The notes under the pieces were generated by a model. It saw only the letters and a list, made by a program, of their open reading frames with translations, made no database searches and was not told where the DNA came from. DNA of 64,000 nt from an uncultured Oscillospiraceae bacterium (GTDB lineage Bacteria; Bacillota; Clostridia; Oscillospirales; Oscillospiraceae): the NCBI GenBank assembly GCA_934569225.1, contig CAKTKC010000004.1:78284-142283 (forward strand), in the 5' to 3' direction. Numbering within the stretch: position 1 is the stretch's first letter; each line of letters begins with the position of its first letter. The position numbers and the translations under genes are program-made. This document shows, piece by piece, positions 46,811 through 56,080 of this stretch.

Positions 46811-47020
46811 ATGCTGTTTCGCAAGAAAATAGAACGTTCCTGCGCCTACTGCGCAAACGGCGCCCATCTGGGTGACGGACAGATTCTGTGCGCCAAAAAG
46901 GGACTGAAAACGGTGGACGACCAGTGCCGCAAATTCAAATACGACCCCTGCAAGCGCATCCCGGCCAAGCCCAAGGCTGTGGATTTTTCCAAATACGACA
47001 ACGAAGACTTTTCTCTGTAG
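46811..47020 (+). CDS. Small Cys-rich protein, unknown function
   Basis: 69 residues. CAYCANG, ILCAKKG, DDQCRKF and DPCKR give five cysteines in a compact zinc-ribbon-like pattern, with a charged C-terminus. Ribosome site GGGAGG. It sits between the YlbJ-like gene and the M20 gene on the same strand. Family not recognised. Confidence 0.6.
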   Translation: MLFRKKIERSCAYCANGAHLGDGQILCAKKGLKTVDDQCRKFKYDPCKRIPAKPKAVDFSKYDNEDFSL

Positions 47021-47054
47021 TAAGGCATACTAAGGATGAAAGGGGCTGATTTAT

Positions 47055-48260
47055 ATGACAAAGGAACAGATTTTGCAGGAAGCGGCGGCGCTTCAGGACG
47101 AGATCAAAGCCCATCGTTTGTGGCTTCACACCCACGCGGAAACCGGATTTGACCTGACGGAAACGAAACCTTATGTAAAATCCGTGCTTATAAAAATGGG
47201 CTATGCCGTTCAAGAATGCGGAAAAGCGGGACTTGTTGCCACTGTCGGCAAGCCCGGCGGAAAAGTGATACTGCTTCGGGCGGATATGGATGCCCTGCCC
47301 ATTGCCGAGGAAGCCGACGTGGACTTTGCCTGCAAAAACGGGCGGATGCACGCCTGCGGCCACGATATGCACACCGCGATGCTGCTGGGCGCGGCGAAAA
47401 TCCTGAAAGCCCACGAGTCGGAGCTGGACGGCATGGTCAAGCTCATGTTCCAGCCCGCGGAAGAAATTTTTGAAGGCAGCAAGGACATGATTGCCTCCGG
47501 GGTACTGGAAAATCCCAGACCCGACGCAGCACTGATGATTCACGTGGCGGCGGGAATGCCGCTTCCGGCCGGAACAGTGGTGGTCTCCGCCCCCGGCGTC
47601 AGCGCCCCTGCGGCGGACTATTTCACCATCCGGGTGCATGGCAAGGGCTGTCATGGCTCCGCGCCCCAGAACGGCATTGACCCCCTGACGGCGGCGGCGC
47701 ATATTCTCATTGCCCTTCAGGAAATACACGCCCGGGAGCTGTCCGCCTCTGACGAGACGGTTCTGACCATTGGCACCTTCCACGCTGGAGAAGCCGGGAA
47801 CGTCATCCCCGACACGGCGGCCATGGGCGGCACCATCCGCACCTACGACGAGAAGACCCGCGCCTATCTGAAAGAACGCATGACCGCCATCGCGCAGAAC
47901 GTCGCGGAAGCCTTCCGCGCCAGCGCTGAGGTCAGCTTCGGCAGCGGATGCCCCACCCTGGTCAACGACAAAGACCTTTCAGGGACAGTCACGGGGTATC
48001 TCAAAAACCTGCTGGGTGCAGACCGCGCGTTCACCACGGCGGAACTCAGCGGCGGAAAACCTGCCCGGGGCGGCGGCTCGGAGGACTTTGCCTACGTCAG
48101 CCACGAGGTTCCCTCCCTGATGCTGGCGCTGGCGGCGGGTGAACCGTCCAAGGGCTATGTTTACCCCCAGCACCATCCCAAGGTGAAATTCGACGAGAGC
48201 GTCCTTTCCACAGGCGCGGCCGTATTTGTGGATTGCGCCCTACAATATCTGAGAGAATGA
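47055..48260 (+). CDS. M20-family amidohydrolase (N-acyl-amino-acid type)
   Basis: 401 residues. Typical M20D features: HTHAETGFDLTETK, RADMDALPI, MHACGHDMHTAMLLGAA with metal ligands, and a C-terminal GGSEDFAYVSHEVPS. It cleaves N-acylated amino acids such as hippurate or acetylated diamino acids. AAAGGGGCTGATTTAT precedes the ATG. It is 15 bases upstream of the YdjG-like gene, so may share its transcript; substrate unknown. Confidence 0.9.
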   Translation: MTKEQILQEAAALQDEIKAHRLWLHTHAETGFDLTETKPYVKSVLIKMGYAVQECGKAGLVATVGKPGGKVILLRADMDALPIAEEADVDFACKNGRMHACGHDMHTAMLLGAAKILKAHESELDGMVKLMFQPAEEIFEGSKDMIASGVLENPRPDAALMIHVAAGMPLPAGTVVVSAPGVSAPAADYFTIRVHGKGCHGSAPQNGIDPLTAAAHILIALQEIHARELSASDETVLTIGTFHAGEAGNVIPDTAAMGGTIRTYDEKTRAYLKERMTAIAQNVAEAFRASAEVSFGSGCPTLVNDKDLSGTVTGYLKNLLGADRAFTTAELSGGKPARGGGSEDFAYVSHEVPSLMLALAAGEPSKGYVYPQHHPKVKFDESVLSTGAAVFVDCALQYLRE

Positions 48261-48275
48261 TTGGAGGAGAAAACC

Positions 48276-49364
48276 ATGGAGGAACAAACCCGCGTCCTGG
48301 AATACAAATGCCCATGCTGCAACGCCGGTCTGCACTTTGGGTCGGACGCCCAGAAGCTGACCTGCGAATACTGCGGCAACACCTTTGACCTCGACACCGT
48401 CCGGGCGTTCAACGAAAGCCAGAACCCCCAGGGCGACGAGGAATTTCAGTGGGAGCCGGAACAGACGGAGTCATTCAGCGAGGACGAGGAAAGCACCCTG
48501 CGTGTCTTCCAGTGTCCCTCCTGCGGCGGAGAAATCCTCTGCGACGAGAACACGGCGGCTTCCTTCTGCCCCTACTGCGAAAATCCCACCATCATGCCTG
48601 CCCGTCTCAGCGGCGGCCTGAAGCCCGACGGCGTCATCCCCTTCCAGAAAAACAAGGAGGACGCCAAGGCCGCGTTCCTCCGTCTTTGCAAGGGCAAGCC
48701 CCTTCTTCCCAAGGGCTTTACCTCGGAACAGCGGCTGGAGAAGATCACCGGAATGTACGTCCCCTTCTGGCTGTATGACTGCGCCGCAGATTTCAGCGGC
48801 AGCTACAGAGCTACGCGGGTACATACCTGGTCGGATTCCAAATATGAGTACACCAAAACCGACCATTTCCTGCTGAAGCGGGACGCAGCGGCAGATTTTA
48901 CAGGCATTCCAATGGATGGCTCCACCAAGATGGAGGACGCATTCATGGAATCCATCGAACCGTTTGATTACAAGCAGCTCACGTCCTTCGACATGGCGTA
49001 CCTGACCGGTTATCTCGCCGACAAGTACGACGTACCCTCGGAAAACGGTGAGCAGCGGGTTCGTCAGCGAGTGGACGCCGCCATGGACGACCGGCTGCAA
49101 GGCACCTTTGTCGGTTATTCCTCGGTGGTTCCCACCTCCCGGCAGCTGAACGTCCGGCATAACAAGGCACGCTACGTATTCTTCCCCGTGTGGATTCTGA
49201 ACACGAAGTATAAAGACAAAATCTATACCTTCGCCATGAACGGCCAGACCGGCAAAATGACCGGCGCGTTCCCCATCTGCCCCAAGAAGACCGCCGCATG
49301 GTTTGCCGGAATCACCGCCGGTGCCGCGTTGATCGCGTCGCTGGTGCAGCTTCTGATGCTTTAA
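48276..49364 (+). CDS. YdjG-like zinc-ribbon membrane protein
   Basis: 362 residues from ATG 48276 (GGAGG 8 bases upstream; the in-frame TTG at 48261 is inside the site). Two four-Cys zinc ribbons: CPCC...CEYC and CPSC...CPYC, then a middle domain with YVPFWLYDCAADF and one C-terminal transmembrane helix (AWFAGITAGAALIASLVQL). In Bacillus YdjG is a membrane partner of YdjH and recruits PspA. Gene order YdjG-YdjH-YdjI is kept here; PspA itself is not adjacent. Confidence 0.82.
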   Translation: MEEQTRVLEYKCPCCNAGLHFGSDAQKLTCEYCGNTFDLDTVRAFNESQNPQGDEEFQWEPEQTESFSEDEESTLRVFQCPSCGGEILCDENTAASFCPYCENPTIMPARLSGGLKPDGVIPFQKNKEDAKAAFLRLCKGKPLLPKGFTSEQRLEKITGMYVPFWLYDCAADFSGSYRATRVHTWSDSKYEYTKTDHFLLKRDAAADFTGIPMDGSTKMEDAFMESIEPFDYKQLTSFDMAYLTGYLADKYDVPSENGEQRVRQRVDAAMDDRLQGTFVGYSSVVPTSRQLNVRHNKARYVFFPVWILNTKYKDKIYTFAMNGQTGKMTGAFPICPKKTAAWFAGITAGAALIASLVQLLML

Positions 49365-49377
49365 GGAGGGCGACAGT

Positions 49378-50208
49378 ATGAAACACAAACTGATTTGCCT
49401 GATTCTGTGCCTGCTGCTTTTCCCCTCTCTGTTCCTGAGCGCCGGCGCGGAGCAGCAATATGTCATTGACAACGCCGATCTCATGTCTTCCTCGGAGGAA
49501 GCGGCACTGGACGAAAAGGCGCAGGCGCTTCGCCAGGAATACGGGATGGACGTGGTCATCCTGACGGTGGACAGCCTGGACGGGAAAAGGCCTCAGGACT
49601 ATGCCGACGATTACTACGATTACAACGGCTATGCAGATGATGGCTTGCTGTTCCTCCTGTCCATGGAGGAACGGGACTGGTACATTTCCACAAAGGGAAA
49701 CGCCATCTACGCTCTGACGGACTACGGCATCCAGCAGGTCGGCGAAACCGCCCTTCCCTATCTGGGAGACGGTGATTACTACGGCGGCTTCGACGCATTT
49801 CTGGATACTCTGCCCACCTATTTTTCCGCCTACCGTGACGGCTCTCCCATTGACGGGTACGCAGACACCTCGGGCGATTACTACCACGGCGATCAGGAAG
49901 AGGTGGTCTATTATGAGCAGCCCCGGCACGTAAACGTCTGGATTTCCATTGTGATCGGCGCGGTCATCGGCGGGATCACCGTCCTCATCATGCGCGCCTG
50001 CATGAATACCAAGCGCCCACAGCGCAGCGCGGGCAGCTATCTGAACGACAGCTCCTATCACCTGCGCACCAATCGGGATCTGTTCCTGTACAGCAACGTC
50101 ACCAAAACCCGCATCCAGCAGGAAAGCAGCAGCTCCGGCGGTGGCGGCAGCTCCGTCCACACGTCCTCCAGCGGCAGCAGCCACGGTGGCGGCGGCGGAA
50201 AGTTTTGA
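49378..50208 (+). CDS. YdjH-like TPM-domain membrane protein
   Basis: 276 residues. Signal peptide (about 1-24, ending SAGAEQQ), a TPM domain (YVIDNADLMSSSEEAALDEK, DVVILTVDSL), a transmembrane helix near 182-204 and a Ser/Gly-rich tail ending GGGGGKF. AAGGAGGGCGACAGT precedes the ATG. TPM proteins support membrane-protein quality control in other systems. Second gene of the YdjG-YdjH-YdjI-like set. Confidence 0.85.
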   Translation: MKHKLICLILCLLLFPSLFLSAGAEQQYVIDNADLMSSSEEAALDEKAQALRQEYGMDVVILTVDSLDGKRPQDYADDYYDYNGYADDGLLFLLSMEERDWYISTKGNAIYALTDYGIQQVGETALPYLGDGDYYGGFDAFLDTLPTYFSAYRDGSPIDGYADTSGDYYHGDQEEVVYYEQPRHVNVWISIVIGAVIGGITVLIMRACMNTKRPQRSAGSYLNDSSYHLRTNRDLFLYSNVTKTRIQQESSSSGGGGSSVHTSSSGSSHGGGGGKF

Positions 50209-50242
50209 TATCAAAAAAATTTTTACATAAGGAGAAAGCATT

Positions 50243-51556
50243 ATGGGTCTGATCAAAGCAGCATTGGAATCGGCAGGCGGCGTCCTTGCCGATCAGTGGA
50301 AAGAGTATTTCTACTGTGACAGCATGGCGGCCAACGTTCTGGTCACCAAGGGCAAAAAACGCACCTCCTCCCGCAGCAGCAACACCAAGGGCTCTGACAA
50401 CATCATTTCCAACGGCTCTGTCATCGCCGTCAACGAGGGGCAGTGCATGATGATTGTGGAGCAGGGCAAGATTGTGGAATTCGCCGCCGAGGCCGGCGAA
50501 TACACCTGGAATTCCTCCAGCGAACCCACCATTTTCCAGGGCGGTCTGGAAGGTCTGGAAGGCAGCTGGGAAACCCTCAAGCGCCGCTTCGCCTTCGGCG
50601 GAGACGCCGCCAAGGATCAGCGGGTGTACTTCTTCAACCTGAAGGAACTGGTTGGCAACAAGTACGGCACCCCCGCTCCCATCCCCTTCCGGGTCGTGGA
50701 CAACAACATCGGTCTGGATATGGACGTTTCCATCCGCTGCAACGGTGAGTATTCCTATAAGATCGCCGACCCCATGCTGTTCTATAAGAACGTATGCGGC
50801 AACGTATCTCAGGACTACACCCGCGACCAGCTGGACAGCCAGCTGAAATCCGAGTTCCTCACCGCTTTGCAGCCCGCATTTGCCCGAATTTCCGCCCAGG
50901 GCATCCGGTATTCCGCTCTACCCGGCCACACCATGGAACTGGCGCAGGCTATGAACGAAGTCCTGTCCAGCAAGTGGGGCGCGACAAGGGGTCTCGCCAT
51001 CGTCGCCGTGGGCGTCAACTCCGTGACCGCCTCTGCTGAGGACGAGGCCACCATCAAGGAGCTGCAGAAGTCCGCCGTTTTCCGCAACACCAACATGGCG
51101 GCGGCGCACATGGTGCAGGCGCAGGCCGAAGCAATGAAGACAGCCGCCGGGAACAAGAACGGCGCGATGATGGGCTTCATGGGCATGAACATGGCGCAGT
51201 CCGCCGGTGGTTTCAATGCCGCTTCCCTGTTCCAGATGGGTCAGCAGCAGCCCGCTGCTCCTGCCGCCCCCGCTGCTCCTGCTGCCGGTGCAAACACCTG
51301 GAAATGCTCCTGCGGCGCGGTGAATACGGGCAAATTCTGCGTGGAGTGCGGCGCTTCCAAGCCCGCCGACGGCTGGGTCTGCTCCTGCGGCGCGGTCAAC
51401 AAGGGCAAGTTCTGCTCCGAATGCGGCGCGAAGAAGCCCGCCTCCGAGCCGCTGTACCGCTGTGACAAGTGCGGCTGGGAGCCGGAGGATCCCAAGCATC
51501 CGCCCAAATTCTGCCCTGAGTGCGGCGACAAGTTCGACGACGAGGACATCCGGTAA
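50243..51556 (+). CDS. YdjI-like SPFH-domain protein with zinc ribbons
   Basis: 437 residues. An SPFH/band-7-like core (about 20-260), a Pro/Ala linker, then three C-terminal zinc ribbons (CSCGAVNTGKFCVECG; CSCGAVNKGKFCSECG; CDKCGWEP...CPECGDKF). In Bacillus YdjI works with YdjG/YdjH on PspA at the membrane; a PspA-like gene is not in this window. AGGAGAAAGC precedes the ATG. A cytoplasmic membrane-associated scaffold is likely. Confidence 0.85.
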   Translation: MGLIKAALESAGGVLADQWKEYFYCDSMAANVLVTKGKKRTSSRSSNTKGSDNIISNGSVIAVNEGQCMMIVEQGKIVEFAAEAGEYTWNSSSEPTIFQGGLEGLEGSWETLKRRFAFGGDAAKDQRVYFFNLKELVGNKYGTPAPIPFRVVDNNIGLDMDVSIRCNGEYSYKIADPMLFYKNVCGNVSQDYTRDQLDSQLKSEFLTALQPAFARISAQGIRYSALPGHTMELAQAMNEVLSSKWGATRGLAIVAVGVNSVTASAEDEATIKELQKSAVFRNTNMAAAHMVQAQAEAMKTAAGNKNGAMMGFMGMNMAQSAGGFNAASLFQMGQQQPAAPAAPAAPAAGANTWKCSCGAVNTGKFCVECGASKPADGWVCSCGAVNKGKFCSECGAKKPASEPLYRCDKCGWEPEDPKHPPKFCPECGDKFDDEDIR

Positions 51557-51648
51557 TCCATTTTTCCGCGCAGGATGCGCAGCCAAACTATGAAATCATG
51601 AGGTAATTTTTTGTTTAATATGAACCAAATGGATATTGTGATCTGACC

Positions 51649-51682
51649 GGGAGGTTGGCAGTCACAATTCCGCAAACCTCCC
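51649..51682. other. Hairpin before the RNHCP gene
   Basis: GGGAGGTT/AACCTCCC with an 18-base loop, 93 bases after the YdjI-like stop. It may be a weak terminator; flanked by AAAAGAATTTTC. Confidence 0.45.
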
Positions 51683-51723
51683 AAAAGAATTTTCAATAAA
51701 TACTTTTAGGAGGAATTCCCACA

Positions 51724-52131
51724 ATGAACCGGGAAAATAAAAGAAAACAGCACGAAAAAGGCTATTATAAAACCCACCCCTGTGATGAAAGCTTTACCTG
51801 CCGGAACTGCGGATATCCCGTCATCCCGGCGGGCGCGGGGAGCGACCACCGGAACCATTGCCCCAACTGCCTGTGTTCCGTGCATCTGGACATCGAGCCG
51901 GGCGACCGGGAGTCAGACTGCGGCGGACTGATGGAGCCGGTGGCGGTGTGGGTTCGGAAAAACGGCGAATGGGCGATCATCCATCGCTGCCGCCGGTGCG
52001 GCGCGCTCAGCTCCAACCGGGTCGCGGCGGACGATAATCCCGTCAAGCTCATGTCCATCGCCATGAAGCCCATCGGCAGCCCGCCCTTTCCCATTGAGCG
52101 GATGGCGGAGATCACCGAAAAGCTGGATTGA
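51724..52131 (+). CDS. RNHCP-domain protein
   Basis: 135 residues. DHRNHCPNCLCSVHLDIEPGDR is the RNHCP signature (split DHRNHCPNCLCS, HLDIEPGDR) with further Cys in RCRRCGALSSNR and FTCRNCG; likely zinc-binding. Function of the family is unknown. AGGAGGAATTCCCACA precedes the ATG. It is followed by a strong terminator. Confidence 0.88.
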   Translation: MNRENKRKQHEKGYYKTHPCDESFTCRNCGYPVIPAGAGSDHRNHCPNCLCSVHLDIEPGDRESDCGGLMEPVAVWVRKNGEWAIIHRCRRCGALSSNRVAADDNPVKLMSIAMKPIGSPPFPIERMAEITEKLD

Positions 52132-52138
52132 TACGCAG

Positions 52139-52166
52139 TTGCCCCCGACCTGTCGGTCGGGGGCAA
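52139..52166. terminator. Bidirectional terminator at 52.15 kb
   Basis: TTGCCCCCGACC/GGTCGGGGGCAA with loop TGTC and TTTT on the right; between convergent RNHCP and AlkD-like genes. Confidence 0.88.
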
Positions 52167-52169
52167 TTT

Positions 52170-52847
52170 TCACTTTATTCGGTACTTTTTAAGAATTTCT
52201 TTCTGTTCCGGGGTAATGCGGTAACTTTCCACCGCTTTTTGGATGGCTTTATTGTGCGTCCATTTTTCCAGCCGATACTCGGCGATATAAGGAAACACCG
52301 CGTCATACTGCTTTGCCAGAGCGGTCGCAAAGTACCAGGCCGCCATCATCTTCACATAGTAATCCTCACTGCGAACGGCAGCAACCATCCGGGGGTAAGC
52401 AGAGTCAAAATCCTCATCAAGAAAGTGGCTCATCAGCATTTCCATACCGAAACGAATGGTGTATGGATGGTCGGAAGCCAACCAGCGGCAAATATGGGGC
52501 AGCAGCTCGCCCCGGTGTTTGCGGAAAACCTTGGGACTAAGCTGGTCGCAGGTCGCCCAGTTGTCCACATGAGGCAAAAAATCCTCCACCCGGGAAATGA
52601 CGGCTTCAAAGTCTTTGTCTTTTTCCAGCAGGAAGCTATGTACCTGGTTTTCCTCAAAATACCGGTGGGGCAGACTATTCAGAAACGACTCCCCATCCTC
52701 CAATTCCTTCGCAAGGCGGCGAAGCTCCGGTGTTCGGACGCCGATGATACTCTCCCGGGGAATATTCGGAATGAGACGCAGCAGCATGAGACGATAATTC
52801 TCGTCCCGCAGCGAAAACAAGGCGTCAAGCAATTCTTCTTGCTTCAT
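52170..52847 (-). CDS. AlkD-like DNA alkylation repair glycosylase
   Basis: 225 residues made of HEAT-like repeats; PNWATCDQLSP-like segment (HVDNWATCDQLSP) and RWLASDHPYTIRFGMEML match the AlkD family. It removes alkylated bases without base flipping. It is followed downstream only by a terminator; ispA lies 1 base upstream, so it is the last gene of the spoIIIA-xse-ispA transcript or has its own promoter. Confidence 0.85.
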   Translation of the reverse strand: MKQEELLDALFSLRDENYRLMLLRLIPNIPRESIIGVRTPELRRLAKELEDGESFLNSLPHRYFEENQVHSFLLEKDKDFEAVISRVEDFLPHVDNWATCDQLSPKVFRKHRGELLPHICRWLASDHPYTIRFGMEMLMSHFLDEDFDSAYPRMVAAVRSEDYYVKMMAAWYFATALAKQYDAVFPYIAEYRLEKWTHNKAIQKAVESYRITPEQKEILKKYRIK

Positions 52848-52848
52848 A

Positions 52849-53724
52849 TCACACCCGGCGGATGGTCAGACTGTGGGCGAGGGCGATGATGTATTCGGTG
52901 TCTTCAAACACGGACAGGGCAGAAATGGCATAATCCGTATATTTCTTCACCAATTCCTCGCACTTTTCCAGGCCATACAGTCGGACGAAGGTATTCTTTT
53001 CCCCGTCCACGCCGGTGGCCTTACCCAGCTCCGACTGGGTTCCGATGACATCCAGCATATCGTCCCGAATCTGGAACGCCAGACCCAGCCCTGCCGCGAA
53101 CTGACAGGCAGCCTCAAACTGCTCGTCTGACGCGCCGCCGGCAATCGCGCCCAGGGCGCAGGCGGCGTTGATCAGCGCGCCGGTCTTCCGGGACTGAATG
53201 TCCAGAACCTCCTGCTCGCTCAGCTCCCGCTCCTGACTCATGATGTCCAGCACCTGACCGCCCACCATGCCGGGAGAACCGGCGCACTCCGCCAGCAGGC
53301 CGATGGCCGTCGCCATGTCCTCCGGCTTTGCCAGCCCGGCCTTGGACGCAACCATAAAAGCGTCCGTCAACAGGGCGTCCCCCGCCAGAACGGCCATTCC
53401 CTCGCCGAAAATCTTGTGATTCGTCAGCCTACCCCGGCGGTAATCGTCATTGTCCATGCAGGGCAGATCGTCGTGAATCAGGCTGTATGTATGGATCATC
53501 TCCACAGCGGCGGCGAAGGGGGCGGCGTCCTTCCAGTCCCGGCCGCACAGGCGGCAGAACTCAAAGGCGAAAATCGGCCGCAGGCGCTTGCCGCCCGCAA
53601 GCAGGCTGTATTCCATGGCCTTGTAGAGGTCTTTCTGGGGCGCGTCGTGAAACTGGGCATAGAAGTCCTTCAGGTAGGCTTCCACATACTCCCGGTATTC
53701 CCGGCTTCTGCTGTCAAGGCTCAT
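52849..53724 (-). CDS. ispA: Polyprenyl synthetase, farnesyl-diphosphate type
   Basis: 291 residues. First Asp-rich motif HDDLPCMDNDD and second QIRDDMLD are present, with LLAGGKRLRP. It condenses IPP with DMAPP/GPP. The start overlaps the end of xseB by 11 bases. The order xseA-xseB-ispA is common in Firmicutes. Confidence 0.95.
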   Translation of the reverse strand: MSLDSRSREYREYVEAYLKDFYAQFHDAPQKDLYKAMEYSLLAGGKRLRPIFAFEFCRLCGRDWKDAAPFAAAVEMIHTYSLIHDDLPCMDNDDYRRGRLTNHKIFGEGMAVLAGDALLTDAFMVASKAGLAKPEDMATAIGLLAECAGSPGMVGGQVLDIMSQERELSEQEVLDIQSRKTGALINAACALGAIAGGASDEQFEAACQFAAGLGLAFQIRDDMLDVIGTQSELGKATGVDGEKNTFVRLYGLEKCEELVKKYTDYAISALSVFEDTEYIIALAHSLTIRRV

Positions 53725-53947
53725 CCTGGAAGTCCTCCTCCACTGGGCTGCCGTCCGGGGCAGTCATGATCTTTTTCACCTGAAGCTGGGCGTCGTCCAG
53801 CAGCTTCTGGCAGCTTCGCACCAGCTCGGTGCCCTCCTGAAAGAGCTTCAAGGACTCTTCCAGAGCCACGTCACCCCGTTCCATAGCCCGGACGATCTGC
53901 TCCAGACGTGCCATGGATTCCTCAAAGGTTTTGTTCTGCAGATTCAT
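53714..53947 (-). CDS. xseB: Exonuclease VII small subunit
   Basis: 77 residues, normal XseB length. FEESMARLEQIVRAMERGDV and ALEESLKLFQEG are family hallmarks. The start overlaps the xseA stop (ATGA). Confidence 0.94.
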   Translation of the reverse strand: MNLQNKTFEESMARLEQIVRAMERGDVALEESLKLFQEGTELVRSCQKLLDDAQLQVKKIMTAPDGSPVEEDFQDEP

Positions 53948-55155
53948 CGCGCTTCCTCCTTTTTATCCATTACGGTTGCGGACAGTTTTCCATCGCTCAG
54001 CAGGACGATGACGCGCTCTCCCAGCTCCACCTGCCGGATGGAACGGAGTACCTCCCCCGTTTTCGTCTGCGCCATGGAGTAGCCCCGGGTCAGCACCTTC
54101 AGGGGGCTCATGGCGTCCAGCTTGGAAACGGCGGCAATGTAGCGTTGATTTTTCCGGGTGATGCTCTGGTTCTGCGCCGCAATCAGGCGGTTTTTCAGCA
54201 GCTCCAGACTCTTCTCCCGCTGCTCGATGTACCCCGTGGGGCTTCGCAGCGCGGGAGACTGGGACAGCACGTTCAGATGCTGCCGCGCCGCCTTCAACTG
54301 GCGGCTCAGAGCGGACGCCATGGCGCCGGACATGGCGTCCAGATTCTGCCGCAGAGCGTCCTGATCCGGCACGGCAAGCTCTGCCGCGTTGGAGGGCGTC
54401 GCCGCCCGAAGATCGGCCACGTAGTCGGAAATGGTCACGTCCGGCTCGTGTCCCACAGCGGAAATCACGGGAATCTCCGATTCATAAATGGCATGGGCAA
54501 CCAGTTCGTCGTTGAACGCCCACAAGTCTTCAATAGAGCCGCCGCCCCTGCCCACGATCAGCAGATCGGCCAGCCTGTAGCGGTTGGCATAGCGAATGGC
54601 CGCGGCGATCTCCCCCGGCGCTTCCGCGCCCTGCACCCGCACGGGCAGGAGCCGTACCTTCGTCAGCGGATACCGCTTTCTGAGAATGCGCAGCATATCA
54701 TGCACCGCCGCACCGGCGGAGCTGGTGACGACGCCGATGGTGCCGGGACATTTGGGCAGCGGCTTTTTGTGGGCGGGGTCAAATAACCCTTGCGCCGCCA
54801 GCTTTTTCTTCAGCTGCTCAAAGGCGGCGTACAGGTCGCCCACGCCGTCCATGGCCATGGCGGCGCAGTACAGCTGATACGCCCCGTCCCTGGGGTAGAC
54901 CGTGACCTTACCCATGGCAATGACCTTCATGCCGTTGTCCGGCCGAAAGCGCAGACGCATGGCATTGCCCTTGAACATGACGCACTTCAATGCCGCCCCT
55001 TCGTCCTTCAGCGTAAAATAGTGGTGTCCCGATGGGTAGACCTTATAATTGCTGATTTCCCCCCGGACAGCCACCTGCCCCAGAAAGGGGTCGTTGTCCA
55101 GCCGTCCGCGGATGTATTCGGTTAATTGGGTGATGGACAGAACGTTCTGAGCCAT
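53944..55155 (-). CDS. xseA: Exonuclease VII large subunit
   Basis: 403 residues. N-terminal OB fold (SITQLTEYIRGRLDNDPFLG region) and catalytic core with TSSAGAAVHDML, VGRGGGSIEDLWAFN and VGHEPDVTISDYVAD. It degrades single-stranded DNA bidirectionally together with XseB. It follows the TsaD paralogue after 1 base. Confidence 0.96.
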   Translation of the reverse strand: MAQNVLSITQLTEYIRGRLDNDPFLGQVAVRGEISNYKVYPSGHHYFTLKDEGAALKCVMFKGNAMRLRFRPDNGMKVIAMGKVTVYPRDGAYQLYCAAMAMDGVGDLYAAFEQLKKKLAAQGLFDPAHKKPLPKCPGTIGVVTSSAGAAVHDMLRILRKRYPLTKVRLLPVRVQGAEAPGEIAAAIRYANRYRLADLLIVGRGGGSIEDLWAFNDELVAHAIYESEIPVISAVGHEPDVTISDYVADLRAATPSNAAELAVPDQDALRQNLDAMSGAMASALSRQLKAARQHLNVLSQSPALRSPTGYIEQREKSLELLKNRLIAAQNQSITRKNQRYIAAVSKLDAMSPLKVLTRGYSMAQTKTGEVLRSIRQVELGERVIVLLSDGKLSATVMDKKEEAR

Positions 55156-55156
55156 G

Positions 55157-56080
55157 TTATTCCTCCGTCAGTCGTTTTGTCAGCACGGCAACGCCCATGG
55201 CGTTGTCCGTGGAAAACTGCGGCTGTGCAAAAACGGGATGAAGGGCTGCCGTCAGCTCCCGGAGCATGGAATTGGACGCAACGCCCCCGGAAAATACCAC
55301 GCTCAACCCCGGATAGGCTTCCAGCGCCTGCGCTGTCGCCTGATACACTGCCCCAGCGACGCACCGCAAGGCGTAGGCCGCCGTCTCGGCGGGGTCAGCA
55401 CAGGCGGCGTAGAACTGCTGCACCTTGTTCTGCACGCCGGAAAGGGAAAATTCGCTGTTCCTGCACTTGACGCGGAACACATCCTTCCCCGTCGCTTCCC
55501 GGCTGAGGCTGTCCAGATGCTTGCCCGATGGGAACGGCAGCTCCAAAAGCTGCCCCGTCCGGTCAATCAGCTGACCGGCGGAAATGTCCGTTGTGCCGCC
55601 GATGCGGGCACACTTCACATTTCTGCCCTCCGGCTCCACCAGAAGCAGCTCTGTAGTGCCGCCGGACAGATGCCACGCCAGGTGGGTTTCTTCCATCAAG
55701 TCCATCCGTCCCGCGCTCCACAATGACGCGGCTACGTGTCCCTGCTGGTGGGAAACCTCCACCAGCGGCACGCCCAGAGCGTCCGACAGCAGCTTCGCAT
55801 GGGAGTAACCAACCATGAAGCAGGGCATATAGCTTCCCTCCACCGCCCGGGGACGGGTGCTGACGCCCACCGCCGTGATGGTGTCCTTCCGAATATGGGA
55901 AAACAGCCTGCCGGAAAGCTCCGGCAGGCTTTTGATATGGGCAAATACCGCGTCGGACTGACGCAGACCCAGCTCCCCCTGCCTGACAGGCAGAAGGCGG
56001 GAGCAATTCTCGCCCCCCTCGCCGTCAAAAAAAGCGATGGAGGTGGTGTAATTGCTGGTGTCGATGCCGATGACGCTCAT
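55157..56080 (-). CDS. TsaD/Kae1-family paralogue
   Basis: 307 residues from ATG 56080, overlapping the nusB stop (ATGA). The actin-like ASKHA fold starts VIGIDTSNYTTSIAFF; the metal-binding pair SHQQGH and the C-terminal SGGVASNSMLRE are intact. TsaD makes the t6A37 tRNA modification; this shorter copy sits in the nusB-xseA cluster, as in other clostridia, and is probably a second gene. Whether it modifies tRNA or has another role is not readable. Confidence 0.85.
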   Translation of the reverse strand: MSVIGIDTSNYTTSIAFFDGEGGENCSRLLPVRQGELGLRQSDAVFAHIKSLPELSGRLFSHIRKDTITAVGVSTRPRAVEGSYMPCFMVGYSHAKLLSDALGVPLVEVSHQQGHVAASLWSAGRMDLMEETHLAWHLSGGTTELLLVEPEGRNVKCARIGGTTDISAGQLIDRTGQLLELPFPSGKHLDSLSREATGKDVFRVKCRNSEFSLSGVQNKVQQFYAACADPAETAAYALRCVAGAVYQATAQALEAYPGLSVVFSGGVASNSMLRELTAALHPVFAQPQFSTDNAMGVAVLTKRLTEE

